64,000 nt of DNA. It comes from Chryseobacterium sp. (lineage in GTDB: Bacteria; Bacteroidota; Bacteroidia; Flavobacteriales; Weeksellaceae). This document shows positions 8,261 through 14,876 of this stretch, piece by piece; position 1 is the first letter of the stretch; every line of letters begins with the position of its first letter. The notes beneath the pieces were generated by a model that was not told where the DNA came from, did no database searches, and worked only from the letters and a program-made list of their open reading frames with translations. The stretch is taken from positions 1 through 64,000 of the forward strand of contig NZ_JARBTK010000010.1 in the NCBI RefSeq assembly GCF_029240215.1. The letters are read 5' to 3'. The position numbers and the translations under genes were made by a program.

Positions 8261-8277
8261 TTGAAAACAATTTGTAA
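7928..8277 (+). pseudogene. GIY-YIG endonuclease family (YhbQ/COG2827-like), frameshifted
   Basis: The frame ending at 8277 reads DNSYYTGVTNNLEVRLSQHQ, then AGKFPESYTHKRRPVELVFF and FEKQVKGWSRKKKEAIIN, the typical single-domain GIY-YIG nuclease of the UvrC/YhbQ type. The start MKQYFVY at 7928 is in another frame. The Tyr-Ile-Leu-Cys region has lost a few bases, and a TAA stop (7951-7953) stands where Ser is expected before DNSYYTG. The gene is therefore broken at about 7946-7953. The right inverted repeat encodes the tail GFDSAQPDIENNL. It may once have acted on repeat DNA, but now is probably inactive. Confidence 0.82.
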
Positions 8278-8284
8278 AACAATA

Positions 8285-8926
8285 ATGACACATTTAGAAA
8301 ACATACAAAAACTATTCTCAAAAAACTTCGTAGAAAGTCCGCTTCTCGAGAGTTTTGATGTGGGGAAAATATACCTTCCAACCGGGAAACTGGTTGCTTG
8401 CGATCCTTTGATTACGAATGATATGCAGGCTTTTACGGATGTTTTTCCCAAAGGAGATTTTTCTGTCTTGCTTCACAAAGAAAGAGAAAGCAATTGCGTT
8501 GCTTATGCTGAAATTGTTTTTAACGAAGCACAAATTACATCTTGGAAATTAGCGACGACTGAAAGTCAGAATATCAAAGATTTGGCTGAAGGTGAAGTTT
8601 TCGGTTATCCTGTAGAAAGCGGAATGGGCTGTTTTATGGATGTTGAAACACAGAAAAGTCTTAACGATTTAGAGCAAAAATTATTTCATAGAAAAGGAGA
8701 TGATTTTATGGGGATTTACGAAGAGTTTTTCCATGAGCATTTTTTTGACGAAAACGGAGCAATCGATCAATATGCGTTTCTAAAACCTTCAGAAGAATTG
8801 CCGGGAACTATTTTCGGCTTTGAAACCGGTTATGGTGAAGGTTTCTACGCTAGTTATATTGCTTATGATAAAGCTGGTCAACCTGTAAAAATCATTACTG
8901 AATTTATAGAGATTTTAGTGAATTAA
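8285..8926 (+). CDS. DUF4241 family protein
   Basis: A 213-residue soluble protein. The features I associate with DUF4241 are DVGKIYLPTGKLVACDPL near the N-terminus, the AYAEIVF strand, VESGMGCFMD in the middle, and DGEKIT-like closing strands (EELPGTIFGFETGYGEGFYA). The ATG at 8285 (MTHLENIQKLF) is preferred over 8261, which lies in the tail of the GIY-YIG pseudogene. Function is unknown; some DUF4241 proteins are linked to polymorphic toxin immunity, but nothing around this copy suggests that. Confidence 0.85.
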   Translation: MTHLENIQKLFSKNFVESPLLESFDVGKIYLPTGKLVACDPLITNDMQAFTDVFPKGDFSVLLHKERESNCVAYAEIVFNEAQITSWKLATTESQNIKDLAEGEVFGYPVESGMGCFMDVETQKSLNDLEQKLFHRKGDDFMGIYEEFFHEHFFDENGAIDQYAFLKPSEELPGTIFGFETGYGEGFYASYIAYDKAGQPVKIITEFIEILVN

Positions 8927-8987
8927 AAATATTTGGTTTTTATAAGATTAAGTTGTTTAAATTTACTGATAGCTAAAAATACAAAAT

Positions 8988-9875
8988 ATGAATTTTACCC
9001 CGGCACAACCCAAAATAGTCGTTGTTGGCAGCTGCTCATTAGACTTAGTTTTATATACTGAAAAGATACCTTCTTCTAATGAAACGGTCATGGCAAGTCA
9101 CTGTGATAATTATTTTGGTGGTAAAGGTGCGAATCAGGCAGTTGGAACTGCGAGATTAGGCGCAAATGTTTATTTTATCGGTTGTGTGGGAGTTGATCCT
9201 CTGGGACAGCAAATCATGAGAAATCTCGTCGATGAAAACGTTAATGTAGGCTTTGTTACTGAAACTGATCAGGATTCTACGGGAACCGCATATGTTACAA
9301 GTTCAGATGGTGATGCTGCAATTGTAGTAGTTCCTGCTGCCAACAAATATCTTACAACTCAAAATGTTGAAGAGGCAGATCGATATATTCACGCAGCAGA
9401 TATGATTCTTCTTCAGTTGGAAATCCCAATGAATGTCGTAGAATATACTGTTAGAAAAGCAAAAAGCTATGGGAAAATGGTGGGTTTGTACGCATCTCCG
9501 GGACGACTTTTGAGCAATGAAATTATTGAAAGTGCTGATTTTATTATCGCCAAAAGCAGTGAATTGGAAATTATTTTCGGAGAAGACCAAAAAGAAAAAG
9601 TTCTCAAGAAATATTTTAATAAAGTTTTTATTCGGGATGAAACCAATTCTACCGTTTTTTTTGACGGCACAGAAATGAAATACTTCAGAAATGAAAACGA
9701 AAGCATGGTTTACAAAATGGGAATGGGCGATGCATTTACTTCAGGCTTTGCCATTGCATTATGTCATCAGAATTCCATTGAAGACTGTGTCAAGTTCGGA
9801 AATGAAGTTTCATCAAAGGTTTCATTAGGAAAAGGCGCACAGACTGCACTTCCTAAACTTTCAGAATTTATCTGA
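8988..9875 (+). CDS. rbsK: PfkB-family carbohydrate kinase, ribokinase-like
   Basis: Probably phosphorylates ribose or a related sugar with ATP. The N-terminal signature IVVVGSCSLDLVLYTEKIP and the sugar-binding GGKGANQA (44-51) are typical of ribokinase. The C-terminal anion hole normally reads G-A-G-D; here it is GMGDAF (245-250), keeping the catalytic base D248 but with Met for Ala. The 295-residue length is normal. No ribose transporter or regulator is nearby, so substrate assignment as ribose is tentative. A terminator follows. Confidence 0.85.
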   Translation: MNFTPAQPKIVVVGSCSLDLVLYTEKIPSSNETVMASHCDNYFGGKGANQAVGTARLGANVYFIGCVGVDPLGQQIMRNLVDENVNVGFVTETDQDSTGTAYVTSSDGDAAIVVVPAANKYLTTQNVEEADRYIHAADMILLQLEIPMNVVEYTVRKAKSYGKMVGLYASPGRLLSNEIIESADFIIAKSSELEIIFGEDQKEKVLKKYFNKVFIRDETNSTVFFDGTEMKYFRNENESMVYKMGMGDAFTSGFAIALCHQNSIEDCVKFGNEVSSKVSLGKGAQTALPKLSEFI

Positions 9876-9928
9876 TTACCTTATTTAACGCATATCGAAA
9901 ATTTAAAAATCATTCAAAACTGATGATA

Positions 9929-9958
9929 AAAATATCCACTTTTACAGTGGATATTTTA
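9929..9958 (+). terminator. Rho-independent terminator after the ribokinase-like gene
   Basis: AATATCCACT / AGTGGATATT form a 10-bp stem around a TTTAC loop, with A before and TTTATT after. It ends a few bases before the next start codon. Confidence 0.75.
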
Positions 9959-9968
9959 TTGTAACCGC

Positions 9969-10808
9969 ATGGAAAAACTAATCCTCCAGACTGAAGACGA
10001 AATTCAAATAACGGCATACATTTTCAAACCTGAAAAAAGCAATCATAAAGTTTTACTGATTAACTCTGCTACCGGAGTAAAGCAGCAGATTTATTTCTCT
10101 TTTGCTCAGTTTTTTGCTTCAAAGGGTTTTACCGTTATCACCTATGACTATAGAGGAATTGGTCTTTCAAAACCTCATAAAATGAGAAATTTTCAGAGTT
10201 CCATGAGAATTTGGGGAAGTCAGGATTATAAAGCTTTAACTCAATTTATCATAAAGAATTTCCCAGATCATCAGAAATTTTGCCTCGGGCATTCTGTAGG
10301 AGCTTTAATTCTCGGGATGAATAAAGATTCTGAAATATTTGATGAATTTATTTTTGTCGGAACTCAAAATGCTTTCATCGGACATTTAAAATGGCGTACA
10401 AAAATTGAAGCTTTATTAGGTTTTGGGATCGCTCAGCCTTTATTTACAGAACTATTCGGTTATTTTCCAGCACATTGGTTCGGTCTTGGAGAAAGTCTCC
10501 CAAAAAATTGCGCTTATGACTGGAGAATCTTAATTTTGAACCCAAAATCTACCAATAAATTATTGCTTAAAACGGATGATTTTTCGAAAGATTTAAAACA
10601 AAAAGTTTTCGTAATTCAGGCTGAAGATGATGTTTGGTTAACAGAAAAAGGAGTAAAATCATTATTAAATGACACTTATCCGAATCTGAAACCGACATAC
10701 AGACTAATCAAAACTTCAGAATCTGAAAAAGGTAAGATAGGACATATCAATTTTTTCAGAAGTTATAATAAAAATCTTTGGGAAATTATTTTAAAAGAAA
10801 TTCAATAA
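9969..10808 (+). CDS. Alpha/beta hydrolase family protein
   Basis: A 279-residue cytosolic alpha/beta hydrolase. It shows the oxyanion-side strand VLLINSATGVKQQIY, then TVITYDYRGIGLS, and the nucleophile elbow LGHSVGA (G-x-S-x-G). The C-terminal part has VFVIQAEDDVWLT, which carries the likely acid Asp, and IGHINFFR with the likely catalytic His. It resembles the group of predicted alpha/beta hydrolases sometimes labelled UCP037442. The substrate is unknown. Confidence 0.85.
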   Translation: MEKLILQTEDEIQITAYIFKPEKSNHKVLLINSATGVKQQIYFSFAQFFASKGFTVITYDYRGIGLSKPHKMRNFQSSMRIWGSQDYKALTQFIIKNFPDHQKFCLGHSVGALILGMNKDSEIFDEFIFVGTQNAFIGHLKWRTKIEALLGFGIAQPLFTELFGYFPAHWFGLGESLPKNCAYDWRILILNPKSTNKLLLKTDDFSKDLKQKVFVIQAEDDVWLTEKGVKSLLNDTYPNLKPTYRLIKTSESEKGKIGHINFFRSYNKNLWEIILKEIQ

Positions 10809-10821
10809 TATTTGAATCAAG

Positions 10822-10876
10822 AATTCCACTCCTTTGGAGGGTTGGCAAAATTTGAAAAATTTTGACGGGGAGGTTT
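10822..10876 (+). repeat. Dispersed intergenic repeat family B, copy 1
   Basis: The block with ACTCCTTTGGAGGGTTGGCA followed by AATTTTGACGGGGAGGTTT matches, in inverse orientation, the block at 21165-21223 (CCCCTTCTCTGAAGGGGTGG then AATTTTGATGGGGTAGTTT). Each copy has a small G/C stem-loop (CTCCTTTGGAG; CCCCTTCTCTGAAGGGG) and an A/T palindrome (AAAATTTgaAAAATTTT). No coding function is evident. Confidence 0.7.
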
Positions 10877-10910
10877 AAAAAGTAATCCTAAGAAAAAAAT
10901 AAAATCAACA

Positions 10911-11555
10911 ATGAGCAACATCATACAAAACACAGTACAATTCGTAAAAGAAAAACTTGAAGGTGCAGAAGCAGGACACGATTGGTTTCATATCGAAAGA
11001 GTCTGGAAACTTTCCAAAAAAATAGCAAAAACTGAAAACTGTAATCTTGAAGTTGTAGAGCTTTCTGCATTGCTTCATGATATTGCCGATCCTAAATTTC
11101 ATGATGGAGACGAAACTTTAGCTTTAAAAATCTCAAGAGAATTTCTTGAAAGCCAAAATGCAGATGAAGAAATTATTCAACAGGTTTTGTTTGTTATCCA
11201 GAATATTTCATTCAAAAATAGGGGAGAAGCGCCTAAAGATTTACCGATTGAATTAAAAATTGTACAGGATGCAGATCGTATTGACGCAATTGGAGCAATC
11301 GGAATCGGAAGGACGTTCAATTTCGGAGGCTTTAAAAATAATCTGATGTATCATCCTGATCTCAAACCTCAGTTAAATATGTCAAAAGAAGAATATAAAA
11401 AATCAAACGGAACAACTATCAATCATTTTTACGAGAAACTTTTACTGTTAAAAGATTTAATGAATACCTCAGAAGGTAAAAAAATAGCCGAGGAAAGACA
11501 TGATTTTATGCTAAATTTCCTCGACCAGTTTTATAAAGAGTGGAATGTTGATTAA
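10911..11555 (+). CDS. HD-domain metal-dependent phosphohydrolase
   Basis: A 214-residue HD-superfamily protein. The metal ligands are visible: H23-D24 within AGHDWFHIERV, H56-D57 in ALLHDIAD, and an Asp in VQDADRIDAIGAIG near residue 124. This pattern and length match the YedJ/YpgQ-type group of HD hydrolases, which cleave nucleotide or other phosphoesters. The true substrate cannot be told. It is preceded by the family B repeat. Confidence 0.9.
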   Translation: MSNIIQNTVQFVKEKLEGAEAGHDWFHIERVWKLSKKIAKTENCNLEVVELSALLHDIADPKFHDGDETLALKISREFLESQNADEEIIQQVLFVIQNISFKNRGEAPKDLPIELKIVQDADRIDAIGAIGIGRTFNFGGFKNNLMYHPDLKPQLNMSKEEYKKSNGTTINHFYEKLLLLKDLMNTSEGKKIAEERHDFMLNFLDQFYKEWNVD

Positions 11556-11581
11556 CATTCCTTCAAAACATCTCTAATGAT

Positions 11582-11589
11582 TATCTTTG
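11582..11589 (+). promoter_or_regulatory. -7 box (TATCTTTG) immediately before a start codon
   Basis: A perfect TAnnTTTG ends 4 bases before the ATG at 11594. By the spacing seen at rnpB, transcription would start at or next to the A of the ATG, implying a leaderless mRNA. Confidence 0.6.
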
Positions 11590-11593
11590 CACT

Positions 11594-12184
11594 ATGGGAT
11601 TTATCATTTCTATCATTTTTTTTTCACTGATTCTTTCGCTTTTCTTATTTAAAGTGAAGTCCGGACAGTTTGCTAAATGGGCAAAGATTTTTCGGATCTT
11701 TACTTTGGTGTTTTCCATTTCACTTTTTACGTATTGGTTTATCAAAAAAAGTTCGATTGGTATTGTGAGCAATGCTGTTTCATTACAGGTAATTAATAAA
11801 CTTCCGCAGCCGCTTGATTTTTATGTGATTAATGTCAATAATCTCGATAAAAGCGGAACATTTGAAACGAAGCACATTGGTAAAGTACGTCCCGAATATT
11901 ACAGAATCGAGCATCTTAAATTAACCAAATCTGATCAGTATTGGATCGCCGGTTATCTTGGAAAGAAAAACTTGGTTTATTTTTCCCAACACGCTGTTCC
12001 CAATAAAAATATGGATCAGATCGTAGAAGTTCAAAACTACATCATTCAGAGTGAAAAGCTCTCCGAACAGGCAAAAAAGCATGTAGAAGCCTACAATTTT
12101 GAAAATATGCAGACAGGAATTTGGGTGACACTCTGTTTTCTTCTGATATTTTTGAATGTTTCTCTGATGGTGAGAAAGAAATGA
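11594..12184 (+). CDS. Uncharacterised membrane protein
   Basis: A 196-residue protein with two N-terminal transmembrane helices (about 1-20 and 30-52), a soluble middle of about 110 residues (LPQPLDFYVINVNNLDKSGT and on), and one C-terminal helix (about 170-190) ending MVRKK. I do not recognise the family. The central part is probably extracytoplasmic. The promoter box four bases upstream suggests it is transcribed alone and possibly without a leader. Confidence 0.72.
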   Translation: MGFIISIIFFSLILSLFLFKVKSGQFAKWAKIFRIFTLVFSISLFTYWFIKKSSIGIVSNAVSLQVINKLPQPLDFYVINVNNLDKSGTFETKHIGKVRPEYYRIEHLKLTKSDQYWIAGYLGKKNLVYFSQHAVPNKNMDQIVEVQNYIIQSEKLSEQAKKHVEAYNFENMQTGIWVTLCFLLIFLNVSLMVRKK

Positions 12185-12236
12185 TTATTTTTCTAAACAT
12201 TTTTAGGTTCGGATAAGAAATAAAAATGACGTAGCA

Positions 12237-13127
12237 TTAAAATAAACTCGGCATATTTTCCTGTCCCATTTTTGGAATAATAATATCAGTTTTCCATTCT
12301 TTATTCATATTCTCTATAAAATATGCTGAAAGCAATGGTGAAGCTTTTTCAAGGTTTTGATGTACAAAGAAATATAAGTTTTGTAAACCCTCTTTTTTCC
12401 ATTTTGTAAGATGTTTCAACCAATCATCTAATCTTTCGTAATCACTTTCGGCATTAGCTCCAACATATCTGATGAATGCATTGGGTGTAGTAAGACGCAT
12501 GTGAAGCATATCTCTTCTTCCGGCGGTGTCAACGATAATATTCGTAATATTATTGTTTTCAAAAAGGCTGCATGTTTTATCGAAAATCTCTTCATCAGTA
12601 AACCATTCTGTATTTCGAAGTTCAATCGCTAAAGGAACTTCTTTAGGCCATTTATTGACAAATTGCTCTAATCTTTCGTAATCTTTTGGTTTAAAATTAT
12701 CGTGAAGCTGTAGAAAAACCATTCCTAATTTTTCGTCAAAATTTAAAACTGCCGTTGCAAACTGAGTGACAACATCGTCAATATTCAAAAGTCTTCTGAA
12801 ATGGGAAACCGTATTTGTAATCTTAGGGAAAAACTTAAAATCTGCCGGGGTTTTTTCTTTCCATGTCAAAACCTGTTCAGCAGTGGGCATTCCGTAAAAT
12901 GTTGCATTCAGTTCAATAGAATTGAATTGTGTGGCATAATAAGTCAGTTCGTCTTTTGTTCCTTTAGGATAAAAGCCTTTTAAGTCTGTTTTATTCCATT
13001 TTGCACATCCGATAGAGATGTTTTCAAGTCCTTTTTTATTCTGCTTTAAAATTTCTTTGGTTCTCGAATGATCTTTAGGTAATGTAAAATCTATTTTTGA
13101 AGGATCTTCTACTTGTCCGAATTTCAT
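12237..13127 (-). CDS. DUF72 (YecE-like) family protein
   Basis: A 296-residue TIM-barrel-like DUF72 protein. Characteristic blocks are ISIGCAKWNKTDLKGFYP, YYATQFNSIELNATFYG, FKFFPKITNTVSH, LGMVFLQLHDNF, VPLAIELRNTEWF, and the late AFIRYVG/NLYFFVHQN. The family is widespread and has no settled biochemical function. It is encoded alone on the minus strand. Confidence 0.92.
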   Translation of the reverse strand: MKFGQVEDPSKIDFTLPKDHSRTKEILKQNKKGLENISIGCAKWNKTDLKGFYPKGTKDELTYYATQFNSIELNATFYGMPTAEQVLTWKEKTPADFKFFPKITNTVSHFRRLLNIDDVVTQFATAVLNFDEKLGMVFLQLHDNFKPKDYERLEQFVNKWPKEVPLAIELRNTEWFTDEEIFDKTCSLFENNNITNIIVDTAGRRDMLHMRLTTPNAFIRYVGANAESDYERLDDWLKHLTKWKKEGLQNLYFFVHQNLEKASPLLSAYFIENMNKEWKTDIIIPKMGQENMPSLF

Positions 13128-13166
13128 AACTGTTGATTAAGTTTTGGGATATTAAAAATAGTAAAT

Positions 13167-13736
13167 CTAATTAGATTTAAAAAGTTTTTCTGCCGTTTTT
13201 AGATATTTAGTCTCAACTTTGTTTTTACCTATTCGAGTAAAGAATTTTTCAGGATAAAACGCATTAACAAGCCATTTATTTTTTATTTTCTCATTGATGG
13301 TAGTCTTTCCAATCGCTAGATTTTTCCTAATATTGAGGCGTTCATTATTTATGCTTTCATATCCCTTAATGTTCTTGTCTGAAATGTCAAAACCATACCA
13401 TTCTCCATTTTTCTTTAAAATTATTGGTTTGTAATAAGTTCTTCTATGAACGAATTCACCGTTTTCATTTTTCACAAGATAAATGATTGCATAATCATAA
13501 ACAGAGTATCTGATTTGATTCATGTGGGTAAATGAATTGAAGACGAGAGTGTCTGCTTTAATCTCGTCATCAAAAACCTGTTCCACTTTATAAACATTTC
13601 TATATTTTAGATTAAAACTGTCATCGGGTTTTACTCTTTCGACCGAAATTTTCTTGCCTACAAATGCATAAATTTTAGATTGGGAATAAAAAATATGTAT
13701 AGCCAGAATTAGGAAAACGGTGGTTAGTTTTTTCAT
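13167..13736 (-). CDS. Hypothetical secreted protein
   Basis: A 189-residue protein with a signal peptide (MKKLTTVFLILAIHIFYSQS). The mature part is basic and strand-rich (KIYAFVGKKISVERVKP, VHRRTYYKPIILKKNGEWYG). I do not recognise a domain. No lipobox Cys is present, so it is probably periplasmic or secreted. It lies 36 bases downstream of the XRE regulator gene on the same strand, possibly at the end of that transcript. Confidence 0.7.
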   Translation of the reverse strand: MKKLTTVFLILAIHIFYSQSKIYAFVGKKISVERVKPDDSFNLKYRNVYKVEQVFDDEIKADTLVFNSFTHMNQIRYSVYDYAIIYLVKNENGEFVHRRTYYKPIILKKNGEWYGFDISDKNIKGYESINNERLNIRKNLAIGKTTINEKIKNKWLVNAFYPEKFFTRIGKNKVETKYLKTAEKLFKSN

Positions 13737-13772
13737 TGATTTTAATTAGAAATAATCAAATACAATTTACAA

Positions 13773-13973
13773 TTAATCTCTCTCCTCCAACTCAAAAATA
13801 TCTTCCACCTTTTTCTCAAAATATCTTGCAATTTTCAAGGCTAAAACCGTTGACGGAACATATTTTCCGGCTTCCATGGCATTGATGGTCTGTCGGGAAA
13901 CTCCGATTTTTTTTGCGAGATCTTCCTGTGTGATATCTTTTATGGCTCTTTCGAGTTTAATTTTGTTTTTCAT
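13773..13973 (-). CDS. Small XRE-family (Cro/C1-type) transcriptional regulator
   Basis: A 66-residue protein that is almost wholly a helix-turn-helix: MKNKIKLERAIKDITQEDLA, then KKIGVSRQTINAMEAGKYVP with the typical second and recognition helices, then the VEDIFELEE tail. It has no sensor domain. It overlaps the upstream membrane-protein gene by 4 bases (ATGA), so the two are translationally coupled. This pairing of a minimal XRE repressor with a membrane protein is common in Firmicutes and Bacteroidota. A palindrome in the shared promoter (14463-14477) is a candidate autoregulatory operator. Confidence 0.93.
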   Translation of the reverse strand: MKNKIKLERAIKDITQEDLAKKIGVSRQTINAMEAGKYVPSTVLALKIARYFEKKVEDIFELEERD

Positions 13974-14425
13974 TTTTTAAGTAATAAATAGTTAAATCTG
14001 AAAGCATAAAGAACCAAAGGTAAAAACATAATCAGAATCATTGCTGTAAAGAAAAGACTTCCAAAGATGGTTAAAAATAAAAGTATAACGATAAAATAGG
14101 TCACAATCAAACTCCAAAAAACAGATTTTAACCTTAAACTTGATATGTATTCATCCTCAATTTTCTCTTTTGAAAAACTTACCATTATTCCACCAATAAT
14201 AATTAACATTCCAAAAAGATTTGGAAGGAAATCTATTTCCGTATTTTTAAAAAATCCTGATTCTTCGTTACTCAAAGGAAATCCTGAGTTATAAAAAACA
14301 GGCAAAGTGACGTCGGGAAAATCAAAAACATCAGTTAATGATAATATTCCTAAAATTAATGATGGAATAAAAATAAACCAACCGATATTTTTAAAATGAT
14401 TTGGGAAAAGTTGTAATGTATTCAT
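13970..14425 (-). CDS. Small membrane protein coupled to an XRE regulator
   Basis: A 151-residue protein with four predicted transmembrane helices (about 13-32, 68-85, 103-125, 127-146) and an extracytoplasmic loop with acidic residues between the first two. I do not recognise a named domain. As first gene of the two-gene unit it probably works with, or is controlled by, the XRE protein; a sensing or self-regulation role is inference only. Confidence 0.78.
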   Translation of the reverse strand: MNTLQLFPNHFKNIGWFIFIPSLILGILSLTDVFDFPDVTLPVFYNSGFPLSNEESGFFKNTEIDFLPNLFGMLIIIGGIMVSFSKEKIEDEYISSLRLKSVFWSLIVTYFIVILLFLTIFGSLFFTAMILIMFLPLVLYAFRFNYLLLKK

Positions 14426-14446
14426 GTTTGTAATTTTTTAATTATT

Positions 14447-14477
14447 CAAATGTAATAAATATTTTACAATATGTAAA
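14447..14477 (-). promoter_or_regulatory. Promoter with embedded palindromic operator for the XRE/membrane pair
   Basis: On the minus strand TACATTTG (14454-14447) fits the -7 consensus. Just upstream, TTTACA-TAT-TGTAAA (14477-14463) is a perfect 6-3-6 palindrome, lying where RNA polymerase would contact the spacer. A repressor bound there would block transcription, so it is a good candidate site for the XRE protein. Confidence 0.5.
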
Positions 14478-14584
14478 GTTTGTTTTACTTTTTTATTGAT
14501 AATTATTTGAAAATTTTACTTTTTCATATTTCCTTATGCTTAAAAAACATCTGTTAAATCACTTCCTTCTGTTAAGCAAAATAA

Positions 14585-14611
14585 AACCCTCTATGCAAAA
14601 CTTAGAGGGTT
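14585..14611 (-). terminator. Terminator after the small PID-tail gene
   Basis: AACCCTCTA / TAGAGGGTT make a 9-bp stem with a 9-base loop; on the minus strand TTTTATTTT follows. It closes the two-gene unit at 14637-18287. Confidence 0.8.
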
Positions 14612-14636
14612 ATTATATTTCAGATTAAATAAATCA

Positions 14637-14873
14637 TTAAACAACTTTTTTTCTTTTGGCGACAAAAACCATCAAGGCTAATGCTGTGGTAAGAAGTATC
14701 AGAACATACTGATCAATTGGTGCTGTATTCGGATCACCCGGATTTCCGGGAAATGTGTCTTCTTCCGAAAATGTGCTGGAAGATTCCTCATAAACGAACT
14801 GGTTTTCTGAACTTTCTTTCGCAAAACTAAATGTAGAAAGTACTATTGAGCAAGTTATTAATATTTTTTTCAT
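14637..14873 (-). CDS. Small secreted protein with PID/TM/basic C-terminal tail
   Basis: A 78-residue protein. It has a signal peptide (MKKILITCSIVLSTFSFAKE), a short acidic/Ser-rich middle, the motif PGNPGDPNTAPIDQY, one hydrophobic helix (VLILLTTALALMVFVA), and a basic end (KRKKVV). This motif-TM-basic order is that of sorting signals cleaved by exosortase- or sortase-like enzymes; I recall Flavobacteriia tails of this type under a PID-CTERM name, which needs checking. It starts 3 bases after the stop of the large T9SS cargo gene. A close paralogue in the same arrangement lies at 37926-38159. Confidence 0.8.
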   Translation of the reverse strand: MKKILITCSIVLSTFSFAKESSENQFVYEESSSTFSEEDTFPGNPGDPNTAPIDQYVLILLTTALALMVFVAKRKKVV

Positions 14874-14876
14874 TTG

